A stretch of 64,000 bases of DNA. Origin: Nitrobacteraceae bacterium AZCC 2146 (GTDB lineage Bacteria > Pseudomonadota > Alphaproteobacteria > Rhizobiales > Xanthobacteraceae). Shown piece by piece: positions 1 through 8,684 of the stretch (position 1 is its first letter; every line of letters starts with the position of its first letter). Both the position numbers and the translations under genes were made by a program. The notes under the pieces are model-generated. The model was not told where the DNA came from and searched no databases. It was given only the letters and a program-made list of their open reading frames with translations. The stretch is from NCBI GenBank assembly GCA_036924855.1, contig JBAGRP010000001.1, positions 6,498,001-6,562,000 on the forward strand, read 5' to 3'.

Positions 1-1
1 T

Positions 2-544
2 GGCATCAGCGTCGCGATTCCCAGCTACGATCTCTGCCCGAACGTTTCGGTCGGTGACATTATCGAGCAGATGCGCGCCATGACGCGCGAGCTCGCAAAG
101 CTCGGGCAGCGGCTGGTGATATCAGGCCATTCCGCCGGCGGCCATCTCGCCGCCTGCATGCTGGCGACGGAATGGCGCGCGCTCGACGCGGCCTTGCCGG
201 CGGATCTGGTTATCGCGGCCTATACGATTTCCGGGCTGTTTGATCTGGTTCCATTGGTGCCGACTTCGGTCAATATTCCATTGCATCTGAATGACGTCAG
301 CGCCCGCGAGGTCAGTCCGCTGTTCTGGCCCATGCCATCGCGCGGCAGTCTCGATGCCGTGGTTGGTGGCGACGAGAGTGCGGAGTATTTTCGGCAGAGC
401 CAGACCATTGTGGACGCGTGGGGCGTCGGCATCGCGACGCGTTTCGAGGCGCTCGCGGGCGCCAACCATTTTACTGTGATCGCGCCGCTGGCCGATCCGC
501 AGTCGCCGATGACGCTGCGTTTGAAGCAATTGGCGCAGCGTTAG
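2..544 (+). CDS. alpha/beta hydrolase, arylformamidase-like (5' end outside window)
   Basis: The reading frame is open from base 2, so the gene starts upstream of the window. The visible 180 residues hold the C-terminal part of an alpha/beta hydrolase: the nucleophile elbow GHSAGGH (about residue 41), a candidate acid in VGGDES and a candidate histidine in GANHFT. The SYDLCP stretch near the start resembles kynurenine formamidase-type esterases. That family hydrolyses N-formylkynurenine on the way from tryptophan to anthranilate, which would fit the neighbouring aminobenzoate-CoA ligase. This is inference from context; a general carboxylesterase is also possible. Confidence 0.8.
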   Translation, partial: GISVAIPSYDLCPNVSVGDIIEQMRAMTRELAKLGQRLVISGHSAGGHLAACMLATEWRALDAALPADLVIAAYTISGLFDLVPLVPTSVNIPLHLNDVSAREVSPLFWPMPSRGSLDAVVGGDESAEYFRQSQTIVDAWGVGIATRFEALAGANHFTVIAPLADPQSPMTLRLKQLAQR

Positions 545-696
545 GCGGTATTTGCCTAAACTTCCCGCGCCTCTATTCGCCCGCATTGCAAAAAATCCGT
601 TGTGTGGCCGGTCCGGGCAGTTGCGCCAATATGTTTTAAGTCTAAAATGATATCCGGATCGCGCTGCCGGGCGTGTTGAAGTGACAGGAGCATGCA

Positions 697-2364
697 ATGG
701 CCACTGTTGAGGCTCACCTCACACAAGCTTACACCGCCCACGTCGATACCTTTGCGCGGGACAATCTGCCGCCGCACGACCAGTGGCCGGAGTTTCTCTT
801 CACCCGGCCCGAGTATCAGTATCCGGCGCGGCTGAATTGCGTGGTGCCGTTTCTCGATCGCTGGGTCGAGGAAGGCCATGGCGACGCGCCCTGCATGTTC
901 GGCCTTACCGAGAGCTACACCTATCGCGAGCTGCAGCAGTTGGTGAACCGGATCTGCAACGTGCTGGTCGGCAAACTCGGCCTCGTCACCGGCGGCCGCG
1001 TGTTGCTGCGCTCCGCCAACAATCCGATGATGGTCGCGACCTATCTCGCGGTACTGAAGGCGGGCGGCGTCTGCGTCGCGACGATGCCGTTGCTGCGCGC
1101 CAAGGAGCTGGCCTATCCGATTCAGAAAGCAAGAATTCCGCTGGCGCTGTGCGACGGCAAGCTCTCTGACGAAATGGAAAAGGCGAAGGCCGCAGCCCCC
1201 GAGTTGCAGCGCATCGTCTATTGGGGATCGAACGAGCCGGGCTCGCTGGAGTCGATGATCGCGGAAGCCAGTCCGGAATTCACCGCGGTCGATACCGCTT
1301 CCGACGACGTCTGCCTGATCGCCTTCACCTCGGGCACCACGGGCGAGCCCAAGGGCACCATGCATTTCCACCGCGACATGCTCGCGGTATGCGACGGCTT
1401 TGCCCATAACGTGCTGCGCGCCAGCCCGGAAGATCGCTTCATCGGCTCGGCGCCGTTGGCCTTCACCTTCGGCTTCGGCGGCGTGCTGTTTCCGCTGCAT
1501 ATCGGTGCGTCGTTCGTGGTGCTGGAAAAGGCCGGGCCGGACGATCTGCCGGTGGCAATCGAACGTTTCAAGGTTACGGTGTGTTTCACCGCGCCGACCT
1601 CCTACCGCGCCATGCTCGGCAAGATGGGTACCCACGACATCTCCTCCTTGCGCAAATGTGTTTCGGCCGGCGAGACCCTGCCGAAGGGCACTTTCGATGC
1701 CTGGCTGAAGGCGACCGGGATCAAGCTGATGGACGGCATCGGCGCCACCGAAATGCTGCACATCTTCATCAGCACGGTCGAAAACGAAATCCGCCCGGGC
1801 GCCACCGGCAAGCCGGTGCCGGGCTATGTCGCCAAGATTGTCGACGACGAGGGCAACGACCTGCCGCCGGGCACGATCGGCCGCCTCGCGGTGCGCGGCC
1901 CGACGGGATGCCGCTATCTCGCCGACGCGCGCCAGCTGAAATACGTCCAGAACGGCTGGAACGTTACCGGCGACACCTTTGTCATGGATGAGGATGGTTA
2001 CTTCTGGTACCAGTCGCGTTCCGACGACATGATCGTCTCCGCCGGCTACAACATCGCCGGCCCTGATGTCGAAGCAGCCTTGCTGACGCATGAGGCGGTG
2101 GTGGATTGCGGTGTGGTCGGGTGCCCCGACGAAGCCCGTGGCATGCTGGTGAAGGCCTATGTGGTGCTGGCGGCCGGCGTGATCGGTGATGCAGCGCTGA
2201 CGACGGAGCTGCAGAATCACGTCAAGCGCGAGATCGCGCCCTACAAATACCCGCGTGCCATCGAATACGTCACCCAGCTGCCGAAAACCGAAACCGGCAA
2301 GCTGAAGCGCTTCGCCTTGCGCCAGATCGCTCAGGCCGGCGCGTCGTCAGTGGCGGCGGAATGA
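697..2364 (+). CDS. 2-aminobenzoate/benzoate-CoA ligase family protein
   Basis: A 555-residue AMP-forming acyl-CoA synthetase. The phosphate loop TSGTTGEPKG is at residues 211-220, the aryl-acid site region contains DGIGATEMLHIF, and the C-terminal catalytic lysine lies in KTETGKLKR. The overall build (short N-terminus, HIFIS after the A5 motif) resembles benzoate and 2-aminobenzoate-CoA ligases. Such an enzyme activates an aromatic acid to its CoA thioester in the cytoplasm with ATP. ATG 697 follows a purine-rich GACAGGAG sequence. The next gene starts 34 bases downstream on the same strand. Anthranilate is the best guess for substrate because of the flanking Rid protein and arylformamidase-like gene; benzoate or a hydroxybenzoate cannot be excluded. 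Confidence 0.85.
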   Translation: MATVEAHLTQAYTAHVDTFARDNLPPHDQWPEFLFTRPEYQYPARLNCVVPFLDRWVEEGHGDAPCMFGLTESYTYRELQQLVNRICNVLVGKLGLVTGGRVLLRSANNPMMVATYLAVLKAGGVCVATMPLLRAKELAYPIQKARIPLALCDGKLSDEMEKAKAAAPELQRIVYWGSNEPGSLESMIAEASPEFTAVDTASDDVCLIAFTSGTTGEPKGTMHFHRDMLAVCDGFAHNVLRASPEDRFIGSAPLAFTFGFGGVLFPLHIGASFVVLEKAGPDDLPVAIERFKVTVCFTAPTSYRAMLGKMGTHDISSLRKCVSAGETLPKGTFDAWLKATGIKLMDGIGATEMLHIFISTVENEIRPGATGKPVPGYVAKIVDDEGNDLPPGTIGRLAVRGPTGCRYLADARQLKYVQNGWNVTGDTFVMDEDGYFWYQSRSDDMIVSAGYNIAGPDVEAALLTHEAVVDCGVVGCPDEARGMLVKAYVVLAAGVIGDAALTTELQNHVKREIAPYKYPRAIEYVTQLPKTETGKLKRFALRQIAQAGASSVAAE

Positions 2365-2398
2365 ATTTTATCAATTTGCGTTTGAAGGAGACTTGCCG

Positions 2399-2857
2399 GT
2401 GACCGTGCCAAAGGGCCCCACATTGACCGTGGTGCCGAGTTCGAAGACCGACTCTCCCATCTCCCTCCCGCAGGTGCTGCAGCCGAGCGGCTGGCCGGCC
2501 CCGAAGGGCTATGCCAACGGCATGACCGCTGACGGCCGCATTGTCGTCACCGGCGGCGTGATCGGCTGGGACACCGCCGGCCACCTGCCGGCGGATTTCA
2601 CCGCGCAGGTGCGCCAGGCGCTGAGCAATATTGCGGCGATCCTCGCCGAAGGCGGCGCCAGGCCGGAGCATCTGGTTCGGCTGACCTGGTATGTCGTCGA
2701 TATGGAAGAGTATCTCGGCAACCTCAAGGTGCTCGGCCATATCTATCGCGAGATCTTTGGCGCGCATTATCCGGCGATGGCGCTGGTGCAGGTGGTGCGT
2801 TTGGTCGAACTGGCCGCCCGCGTCGAGATCGAAGCCACCGCGGTGGTGCCGCGGTAA
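2399..2857 (+). CDS. Rid-family (RidA/YjgF/YER057c/UK114) protein lacking the archetypal arginine
   Basis: A 152-residue Rid-fold protein. GTG 2399 is chosen because AAGGAG (2385-2390) lies eight bases before it; the TTG at 2393 is too close. The C-terminal half carries the trimer-core strand ending ARVEIEATAVV. Where archetypal RidA has PARS, with the arginine that holds the imine substrate, this protein has YPAMALVQV. It therefore probably belongs to one of the Rid subfamilies without imine deaminase activity of the RidA type. It follows the CoA ligase by 34 bases and is probably co-transcribed, suggesting a role on a reactive enamine or other intermediate of aminobenzoyl-CoA breakdown (inference). 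Confidence 0.85.
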   Translation: MTVPKGPTLTVVPSSKTDSPISLPQVLQPSGWPAPKGYANGMTADGRIVVTGGVIGWDTAGHLPADFTAQVRQALSNIAAILAEGGARPEHLVRLTWYVVDMEEYLGNLKVLGHIYREIFGAHYPAMALVQVVRLVELAARVEIEATAVVPR

Positions 2858-2871
2858 ACCACGTTCGGTAT

Positions 2872-3681
2872 CTATTTCGCCTCGGAAAATTCCGTTGGGC
2901 TTCTGCCTGTCACCTGTCGGAAGGCGTGGGAAAATGCCGAGAAGCTCGCATAGCCCAGATCGGCCGCGAGCTGCTTGACCGAGATGTTGCGGTCCATTGA
3001 CAGGCGTTCAATCGCCGAAGCGATGCGGGCGCGCTGGCACCAGCTCTTGAAGCTCAATTGCGTCTCCGCCGAAAATAGCCGCGACAGCGTCCGCGCCGAG
3101 GTGCCGACCGAGCGCGCCAGCGTCTCGATCTCATGTAACCCGGTGGGATCGGTCAGGACGATATCGGCCGCGCGGCGACAGCGCGGCTCATGTGGCAGCG
3201 GAATGAAGGTCGTCGGATCCTCGGCCTGATGCAACTCCAGCACGGCCAGCTGGATCAGCAGATCGCTGCGTGCGGAATCATTGCGGCCGTCGAACAGCGC
3301 CAGGATAGCCTGGTGCAGCAGCTGCGATACCCGGACGACGAATTCCGTTTCGAGGTTCCTGTTGCGCGTATCGCGCTTGAGCCAGGCGACGTCGAAATAC
3401 AGCGTCCGCATTTCGATGTCGGCCAGCACGTCGATGGCGTGCGGCAGCTGTGCCGGCACCCAGACCGCGCGATCCGGCGGCACCAGCCAGCGGCCCTTTG
3501 GGGTCGTGACCTGCATCGTGCCCTCGGTGGCGAACACCAGCTGCGCCTCCCGATGCGCATGCGGTTCAAGCCGAGTGCCTTTCCGGTAGCGCGTCGCCAG
3601 AGTGTGCACGCCACCCGCGGTCGACAACCGCCGGTCGGACAGGGGAAGAATTGGCGCTTTAGCGATAATCATTGGCGACAT
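2872..3681 (-). CDS. AraC family transcriptional regulator
   Basis: A 269-residue regulator. The N-terminal half is a cupin-like sensing domain (HAHREAQLVFATEGTMQV) and the C-terminal about 100 residues hold two helix-turn-helix motifs, the second in VKQLAADLGYASFSAFSHAF followed by FRQVTGRSPTEF. ATG 3681 or the internal ATG 3672 could start it; neither has a strong ribosome binding site, and the longer form is listed. It is divergent from an MFS transporter with only 54 bases between the two starts, which suggests that it controls that transporter, itself, or both. It converges with the Rid gene, ending 15 bases away. Confidence 0.85.
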   Translation of the reverse strand: MSPMIIAKAPILPLSDRRLSTAGGVHTLATRYRKGTRLEPHAHREAQLVFATEGTMQVTTPKGRWLVPPDRAVWVPAQLPHAIDVLADIEMRTLYFDVAWLKRDTRNRNLETEFVVRVSQLLHQAILALFDGRNDSARSDLLIQLAVLELHQAEDPTTFIPLPHEPRCRRAADIVLTDPTGLHEIETLARSVGTSARTLSRLFSAETQLSFKSWCQRARIASAIERLSMDRNISVKQLAADLGYASFSAFSHAFRQVTGRSPTEFSEAK

Positions 3682-3735
3682 CCCGTTAAGGCAACTTCTT
3701 ATAACGGGTTTCCACGCCATGCAGGAATCGATTTC

Positions 3736-4914
3736 ATGAACGTCCCCGCCCGGGTCATCACCTACGTCAATGTCGGCCATTTCATCGACCACTACGCCAT
3801 GCTGATTTTCGCCGCCGCGGTGATCGTGATGGGGCCGACCATGGGCATGACCTATTCCGAGCTGCTGCCCTATGCGACGCCGGGCTTCGTCGCCTTCGGC
3901 GCGGGCTCGCTGGTCACCGGCTGGCTCGGCGACCGCTGGAGCCGCCGCCACATGATGGTGATCTATTTTTTCGGCATCGGCCTGTCGATGATCGCGGTCG
4001 GCCTGGTACAGACCCCGCTGCAGCTCGGCGCAGCCTTGTTCTCGATCGGCCTGTTCGCCTCGATCTATCACCCGGTCGGCACCGCGATGATCGTCTCCTA
4101 CGCCGACAAGATCGGCCGTGAGATGGGGATCAACGGCGTCTGGGGCAATTTTGGCGTGGCGTCGTCGGCGCTGGTCACCGGCGTGGTCGGACAGTTTCTC
4201 GGCTGGCGCTGGGCCTTCATCATTCCCGGCATCGTTACGCTAGCGGCGGGCGTGATGTTCATGCGTGCGGTGGCGCATGAGGACCGCTCCGGCTTCAGGC
4301 AGGCCGCGGCGCAGTCTCGGGTCGCCAAATCCGACATGTGGCGCGTGATCCTGGCGCTGCTGATCACGGTGATCGCGATCTCCACCACCTTCAACGCCAT
4401 CACGGTGGCGCTGCCGAAGCTGTTTGCCGAGCGCTTGTCGGACATGACCCACAGCCCCGCGCTGCTCGGCATCATCGCCGCCTGCGTCTATGTGTTCGGC
4501 GCGCTGACGCAGTACAATATCGGCGGCCTGATCGACCGCTACTCGCTGAAGGCGGTGTGCGTGCCGCTGTCCTTCGTGCTGGCGCCGTTTCTGTATTTTG
4601 CGGCCACGCTGTCCAACGTCTCGCTGATCGTGGTGGCGATCGGCATCATCATCGGCCTGTTCGGCCAGATCACCGTCAACGAGGCGATGGTCGGCAAGTA
4701 CACCAGCGAGGAGTGGCGCTCGCGGGCTTATGCGGTGCGCTACTTCGTCGGTTTCACGGCGGCCGGCGCCTCGGTCGGGCTGGTGGCGTGGCTCTACGAG
4801 CAGGGCGGCTTCATGATGATGCTGCATTCGTTCGCCGCGCTGTGCGTGCTGGTGATCGTCGCCGCGATGATCCTGCCGCCGGAGCTGCCGGCTGCAAAGG
4901 TGAAGGCGAGCTGA
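3736..4914 (+). CDS. MFS transporter
   Basis: A 392-residue polytopic membrane protein of the major facilitator superfamily with about 12 hydrophobic segments. The loop between helices 2 and 3 carries the family motif as GWLGDRWSRRHMM. ATG 3736 follows AGGAATCG (3723-3730). It is divergent from the AraC regulator. An in-frame open region extends far upstream through the regulator, but that part is the antisense of the AraC gene and is not coding. Substrate unknown; given the neighbours, an aromatic acid or an efflux substrate is plausible. Confidence 0.85.
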   Translation: MNVPARVITYVNVGHFIDHYAMLIFAAAVIVMGPTMGMTYSELLPYATPGFVAFGAGSLVTGWLGDRWSRRHMMVIYFFGIGLSMIAVGLVQTPLQLGAALFSIGLFASIYHPVGTAMIVSYADKIGREMGINGVWGNFGVASSALVTGVVGQFLGWRWAFIIPGIVTLAAGVMFMRAVAHEDRSGFRQAAAQSRVAKSDMWRVILALLITVIAISTTFNAITVALPKLFAERLSDMTHSPALLGIIAACVYVFGALTQYNIGGLIDRYSLKAVCVPLSFVLAPFLYFAATLSNVSLIVVAIGIIIGLFGQITVNEAMVGKYTSEEWRSRAYAVRYFVGFTAAGASVGLVAWLYEQGGFMMMLHSFAALCVLVIVAAMILPPELPAAKVKAS

Positions 4915-4917
4915 GCT

Positions 4918-4980
4918 GTCATTGCGAGGAGATCTTGCGACGAAGCAATCCAGCCCATCGCTGGATGGCTTCGCTTCGCG
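4918..4980. repeat. palindromic intergenic repeat, truncated copy of the 59603-59713 element
   Basis: Begins with GTCATTGCGAG, the same 11 bases that bound the element at 59603-59713, and shares its inner GAAGCAATCCAG arm. CGAAGCAATCCAG (4941-4953) pairs with CTGGATGGCTTCG (4961-4973) with one mismatch. The right terminal arm is missing. It lies between the MFS gene and a binding-protein gene and may act as a transcript-end hairpin. Confidence 0.75.
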
Positions 4981-5037
4981 TGCAGTGGCGGTATAAGCTA
5001 TCATCGACCGGACAAAGACCCGGCGTGGAGGATCACC

Positions 5038-5832
5038 ATGACGAATCTCGTACAGCTGTCGCTATCCGCCGTGCTGCTCGGTGCCTTGATCGCGGGGCCG
5101 GCGATCGCCGATCCGCTGAAGGACGAGATTGCGCCGACCGGAAAGTTACGGGTGGCGATCGCGATCAGCCCGGCCGGCGGTGCGTTCTGGTGCACCAAGG
5201 ATGAAGCTGGCAACTACGCCGGCGTGCCGGTCGATCTTGGCAGGGAAATGGCCACGCAACTGTCGTTGCCTGTCGAGTTCGTCGTGCACCAGAATTCCGG
5301 GCAGATCACTGAGGCTGCGTCAAAAGCCACATGGGACGTCACGTTCCTGCCGCAGGACACCGAGCGCATGAGCAAGATGTCGTTCGGCCCGGTCTATGAA
5401 GTCGCTGACGCGACCTACATCGTCAAGCCTAACTCGACCATCATGGACTTTCGCGCACTCGATCAGCCCGGCATCAACGTTGCCGCGGTGATGAACACCA
5501 CCACCATGCGCGGCGCGATGGCGCATCTGAAATCGGCGAAAGTCACCGGTTATCAGACCTACGACCAGATTTTCCAGCTGCTGAAGAGCGGCGAGGTCGA
5601 TGCTTTCGCGCTGTCGCGCGACCAACTCAATGCGATGGCAAGGAAGATTCCGGGAACACGCGTGCTGGATGAGACGTTCAAGCAGACAACCACCGCGGTG
5701 GCGGTGCCGCTGAATCATCCGATGGCGCTCGCTTTCGTCACGAAATTCATGGAGGATGCAACTAGCGGCGGCGCGTTGCGCCGGGCTTACGACAACAATG
5801 GAATGAAGGACGCACCGATCCGCACCAAGTAA
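5038..5832 (+). CDS. periplasmic amino-acid-type solute-binding protein (SBP family 3)
   Basis: A 264-residue protein with a Sec signal peptide (cleavage near GPAIA-DP, about residue 24) followed by a family 3 solute-binding domain (KLRVAIAISPAGGAFW... to the C-terminus). Such proteins bind amino acids or small organic acids in the periplasm and hand them to ABC permeases or chemoreceptors. GGAGG (5027-5031) precedes ATG 5038. No permease or ATPase gene lies nearby, so the partner is elsewhere or the protein has another role. The gene stands alone between a repeat and a LuxR-type regulator. Confidence 0.85.
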   Translation: MTNLVQLSLSAVLLGALIAGPAIADPLKDEIAPTGKLRVAIAISPAGGAFWCTKDEAGNYAGVPVDLGREMATQLSLPVEFVVHQNSGQITEAASKATWDVTFLPQDTERMSKMSFGPVYEVADATYIVKPNSTIMDFRALDQPGINVAAVMNTTTMRGAMAHLKSAKVTGYQTYDQIFQLLKSGEVDAFALSRDQLNAMARKIPGTRVLDETFKQTTTAVAVPLNHPMALAFVTKFMEDATSGGALRRAYDNNGMKDAPIRTK

Positions 5833-5932
5833 TTGTCTGCTGGTGGAATTTTTTTGCCAGCGACGGTGTTGACCGGTTTGGCGGGCCTTTCTAGTTCTTT
5901 GACGCCGGGCCTAAGATGAACTGAGAGATACG

Positions 5933-7030
5933 TTGCCGGACTCCGTGAACGACGAGACGCTTGTCGATCAAATCTACGAAGCGGGCGTGGTCCCGGAGCG
6001 TTGGCCGCAGGTGTTCGACCGCCTGGCCGAGATCGCCGACGGCGAAGGCTCCATGCTATTCGCCGTGTCGCCGGGAATTCCGCGATGGATGTCGTCTGCG
6101 AAAATTCACGAGCGCATCGATCGATGGACGAAAAGTCCATTCGCGGATAAAAATCCGCGCGCCGAGCGGCTGATTCCAAATATCGAAGCCAGGTTCCTCA
6201 CCGATCTCGACCGGTTCACCCTTGAGGAATTGGAGAAGGAAAGTTTTTACACCGACATCCTGCGGCCAGGTGGCCTCGGCTGGTGTGTCGGGACCTCTAT
6301 CAGGGCGCCATCCGGCGACATGCTGGTGTTCTCGATCGAAAAGGCCTGGGCGAAGGGGCCGGTGCCGCGCGCGATTGCCGAACAGCTCGACGGAATTCGT
6401 CCCCATCTGGCGCGCTCCGCGCTGTTCGCGGGCCGGCTGGGCTTCGAGCGTGCCCGCACCGCGGTGGCAACGCTGGAGATGATCGGCCTTCCCACGGCGG
6501 CGGTGATGCAGAACGGACGTGCCGTGGCGGCCAATCCGGGCTTTCTCGCCAGCGCATCCAGCGTCAGCATCGGCGCCCAGGATCAGGTGCAGTTTTCCTC
6601 GTCCGTAGCGCAAACCATGTTCCTGGAAGCGCTGGCGAAGCCATCGTCGCTGGCCACGACCGGGCGCTCGATTCCCGTCGCGGGCACGCTGACTAGCCCG
6701 CCGCTGATTGCGCATGTGATGCCGCTGCGCCTCGCCGGGCTCGATGTCTTTACCGGCGCGGTCTCCCTCGTGTTTCTCACAGCACTGACCCAGCAGAGCA
6801 GCCCGGCGCCCGAGTTGCTGCAAGCGCTGTTCGACCTCACGCCTGCCGAGGCCCGCGTCGCCAGCATGCTGATCGATGGCAAGTCGGTCGATGCGATTTC
6901 GAAGATACAGCGCGTCAGCCTCAACACCGTCCGCACTCAGCTGAAATCAGTGTTCGTGAAAACCGGCGTCGAGCGTCAGGTCGATCTCGTCAGCATGCTT
7001 GGTCAGCGGCGGATACCGCCGGTGGTTTAA
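5933..7030 (+). CDS. LuxR-family helix-turn-helix transcriptional regulator
   Basis: A 365-residue protein with a LuxR-type DNA-binding domain at the C-terminus (about residues 295-358: LTPAEARVASMLIDGKSVDA... then VSLNTVRTQLKSVFVKTG). The N-terminal 280 residues look like a sensory region with no motif I can name. The longest frame starts at TTG 5933; GTG 5945, four codons further in, is an alternative. A GAGAG run at 5923-5927 fits the TTG better. The gene stands alone and is followed by a GC hairpin at 7061-7084. Confidence 0.8.
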   Translation: MPDSVNDETLVDQIYEAGVVPERWPQVFDRLAEIADGEGSMLFAVSPGIPRWMSSAKIHERIDRWTKSPFADKNPRAERLIPNIEARFLTDLDRFTLEELEKESFYTDILRPGGLGWCVGTSIRAPSGDMLVFSIEKAWAKGPVPRAIAEQLDGIRPHLARSALFAGRLGFERARTAVATLEMIGLPTAAVMQNGRAVAANPGFLASASSVSIGAQDQVQFSSSVAQTMFLEALAKPSSLATTGRSIPVAGTLTSPPLIAHVMPLRLAGLDVFTGAVSLVFLTALTQQSSPAPELLQALFDLTPAEARVASMLIDGKSVDAISKIQRVSLNTVRTQLKSVFVKTGVERQVDLVSMLGQRRIPPVV

Positions 7031-7060
7031 CCTGAAACAATGGGTCCAAGCTGAAACAAA

Positions 7061-7084
7061 AAGGCCGGCACGACGGCCGGCCTT
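7061..7084 (-). terminator. stem-loop terminator between luxR-type gene and phaZ
   Basis: AAGGCCGGC (7061-7069) and GCCGGCCTT (7076-7084) form a perfect 9-bp stem with a 6-base loop. The run of A before it gives CCTTTTTG on the minus strand, so it best serves minus-strand transcription from phaZ, about 195 bases downstream of that stop codon. It may also stop the plus-strand gene. Confidence 0.65.
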
Positions 7085-7278
7085 GATGTGAAGTATGCCC
7101 CACTGAAAGTCTTGCATCGTCAATACATGGTCCGCCGAGGCGGTAATTGGAATGATCGACACGCTGCCCCCGCAGCCTGCAAAACAATTCCCCCGGTATC
7201 GACGTAAGTGAATGGCGCGAAGTCCGCGTCACCCATTTGGGTGAAAACGCGGGAAATATTTGTATACAACGCGCACGA

Positions 7279-8502
7279 TCACGAATTGACGTGCACGAAA
7301 TCGCGCAGCAGAGGATAAATCTCGTTATTCCATCGGCGTCCGCTGAATACGCCGTAATGGCCGACGCCGGCCTGCATGTGATGGACTTTGCGGTAAGCGC
7401 GTACTCCCGTGCATAAATCCTGAGCAGCCAAGGTCTGCCCGATCGAGCAGATATCGTCCTTTTCGCCTTCCACCGTCATCAGGCCCATGCGCTTGATCGA
7501 GCCCGGATTCACCGGCCGTCCCTTATAGGTCAGCTTGCCCTGCGGCAGCAGGTGCTCCTGGAACACGTCACGGATGGTCTCGATGTAAAACTCCGCCGGC
7601 AGGTCCATGACCGCAAAATATTCGTCGTAGAATGTCTTGATCACCGCGGCCTTCTCGGTCTCGCCCTTGGCGAGATGATCGGCAAGATCGACATGCGACT
7701 TGATATGGCGTTCCAGATTCATCGAGACGAAAGCGGTGAGCTGGATGAAGCCTGGATAGACCTGCCGGAACGCGCCCTTGCACTGGAACGGCACGTAGTT
7801 GATCAGGTTCTCCTCGAACCATTTCAGCGGCTTGCTCTTGGCGAAGTCGTTGACCTTGGTCGGCTGGATTCTTGTGTCGATCGGGCCGGCCATCAGCGTG
7901 AGGCTTGCCGGCCGCGCCGGGTGATTGTCCTCCGACATGATCGCGGCGGCAGCGAGCGCCGACACTGATGGCTGGCAGATCGCCACCATGTGCGAGCGCG
8001 GGCCGAGTTCGTTCATGAAAGTGATGAGATGTTCGGTATATTCGTCAAGGCCGAATTTACCCTGATTAAGCGGAATGTCGCGCGGATTGTGCCAGTCTGT
8101 GATATATACGTCATGGTCCTGCAGCAGCGTCTTCACGGTGCCGCGCAGCAGCGTCGCGAAATGGCCGGACATCGGCGCCACCACCAGCATGCGCGGCTGC
8201 GCCGGTGAGTTCTCTTTCTTGAAGTGCAGCAGCGAGCCGAACGGGGTCGAGAACACCACTTCCTCGGTGACCTCCAGTTCGCTGTTGCCGACCATTACCT
8301 TGCCGATGGCGAAGTCGGGCCGCTTGTAGGTGAGGGCGGTGCGCGAGATCAGCTCAAGGGCGGCGGCGAGGCGGCCAAACAGTTTTCCCGAGGTGCCGGC
8401 TGGAATGAGGTTGAGGTATTTCAGGGCAGATGCTGCCCCGGTGCGCCACGGCGCCGTCAGATCCATGTGATTCTGGTAGGCCTGATACATCATTGACATC
8501 AT
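7279..8502 (-). CDS. phaZ: intracellular polyhydroxyalkanoate depolymerase
   Basis: A 407-residue protein matching the PhaZ1 type of intracellular PHB depolymerase. This family uses a cysteine in place of the usual lipase serine: here Cys176 in AICQPSVSA, with candidate Asp349 or Asp350 (EGEKDD) and His382 (GVGHYGVFSG). It breaks down stored polyhydroxybutyrate granules in the cytoplasm when carbon is short. The start is ambiguous because four ATGs cluster (MMSMMYQAYQ); ATG 8502 gives the longest form, and ATG 8490 gives a protein beginning MYQAYQ. The gene is divergent from the GST gene with a 182-base gap that should hold both promoters. Confidence 0.9.
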   Translation of the reverse strand: MMSMMYQAYQNHMDLTAPWRTGAASALKYLNLIPAGTSGKLFGRLAAALELISRTALTYKRPDFAIGKVMVGNSELEVTEEVVFSTPFGSLLHFKKENSPAQPRMLVVAPMSGHFATLLRGTVKTLLQDHDVYITDWHNPRDIPLNQGKFGLDEYTEHLITFMNELGPRSHMVAICQPSVSALAAAAIMSEDNHPARPASLTLMAGPIDTRIQPTKVNDFAKSKPLKWFEENLINYVPFQCKGAFRQVYPGFIQLTAFVSMNLERHIKSHVDLADHLAKGETEKAAVIKTFYDEYFAVMDLPAEFYIETIRDVFQEHLLPQGKLTYKGRPVNPGSIKRMGLMTVEGEKDDICSIGQTLAAQDLCTGVRAYRKVHHMQAGVGHYGVFSGRRWNNEIYPLLRDFVHVNS

Positions 8503-8684
8503 CCGGATACGGTCCCTGCTCTATTGCTATGCAATATCGAAGCCAGCGCGGAGTCAAACTGTCCCATAAAACTGGCACGTGGTTTGCTGAATAAAATGCG
8601 GGCAGCACAAGCAATGGGCAGCCGACCGGGCTGCCTTGTTCGCGAGCTGTCGGTTCGGCGTAATTCGGGCGTAAGGAGAAAGTC

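Noticed and set aside
556..2220. Long minus-strand open frame of 554 codons opposite the CoA ligase
   Set aside because: It lies wholly antisense to a well-recognised enzyme; its Arg/His/Gly-rich translation is typical of the complementary frame of GC-rich codons.
3190..3735. In-frame extension of the MFS gene upstream of 3736
   Set aside because: It is antisense to the AraC gene, and ATG 3736 with AGGA gives a normal MFS length.
3682..4071. In-frame extension of the AraC gene on the minus strand
   Set aside because: It runs antisense through the MFS gene and shows no protein-like pattern; AraC family length is met from 3681.
8500..8560. Sigma-70 promoter for phaZ from TTGACT near 8557-8552
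   Set aside because: The matching -10 hexamer at 17 bases is only 3 of 6, too weak to report as a feature.
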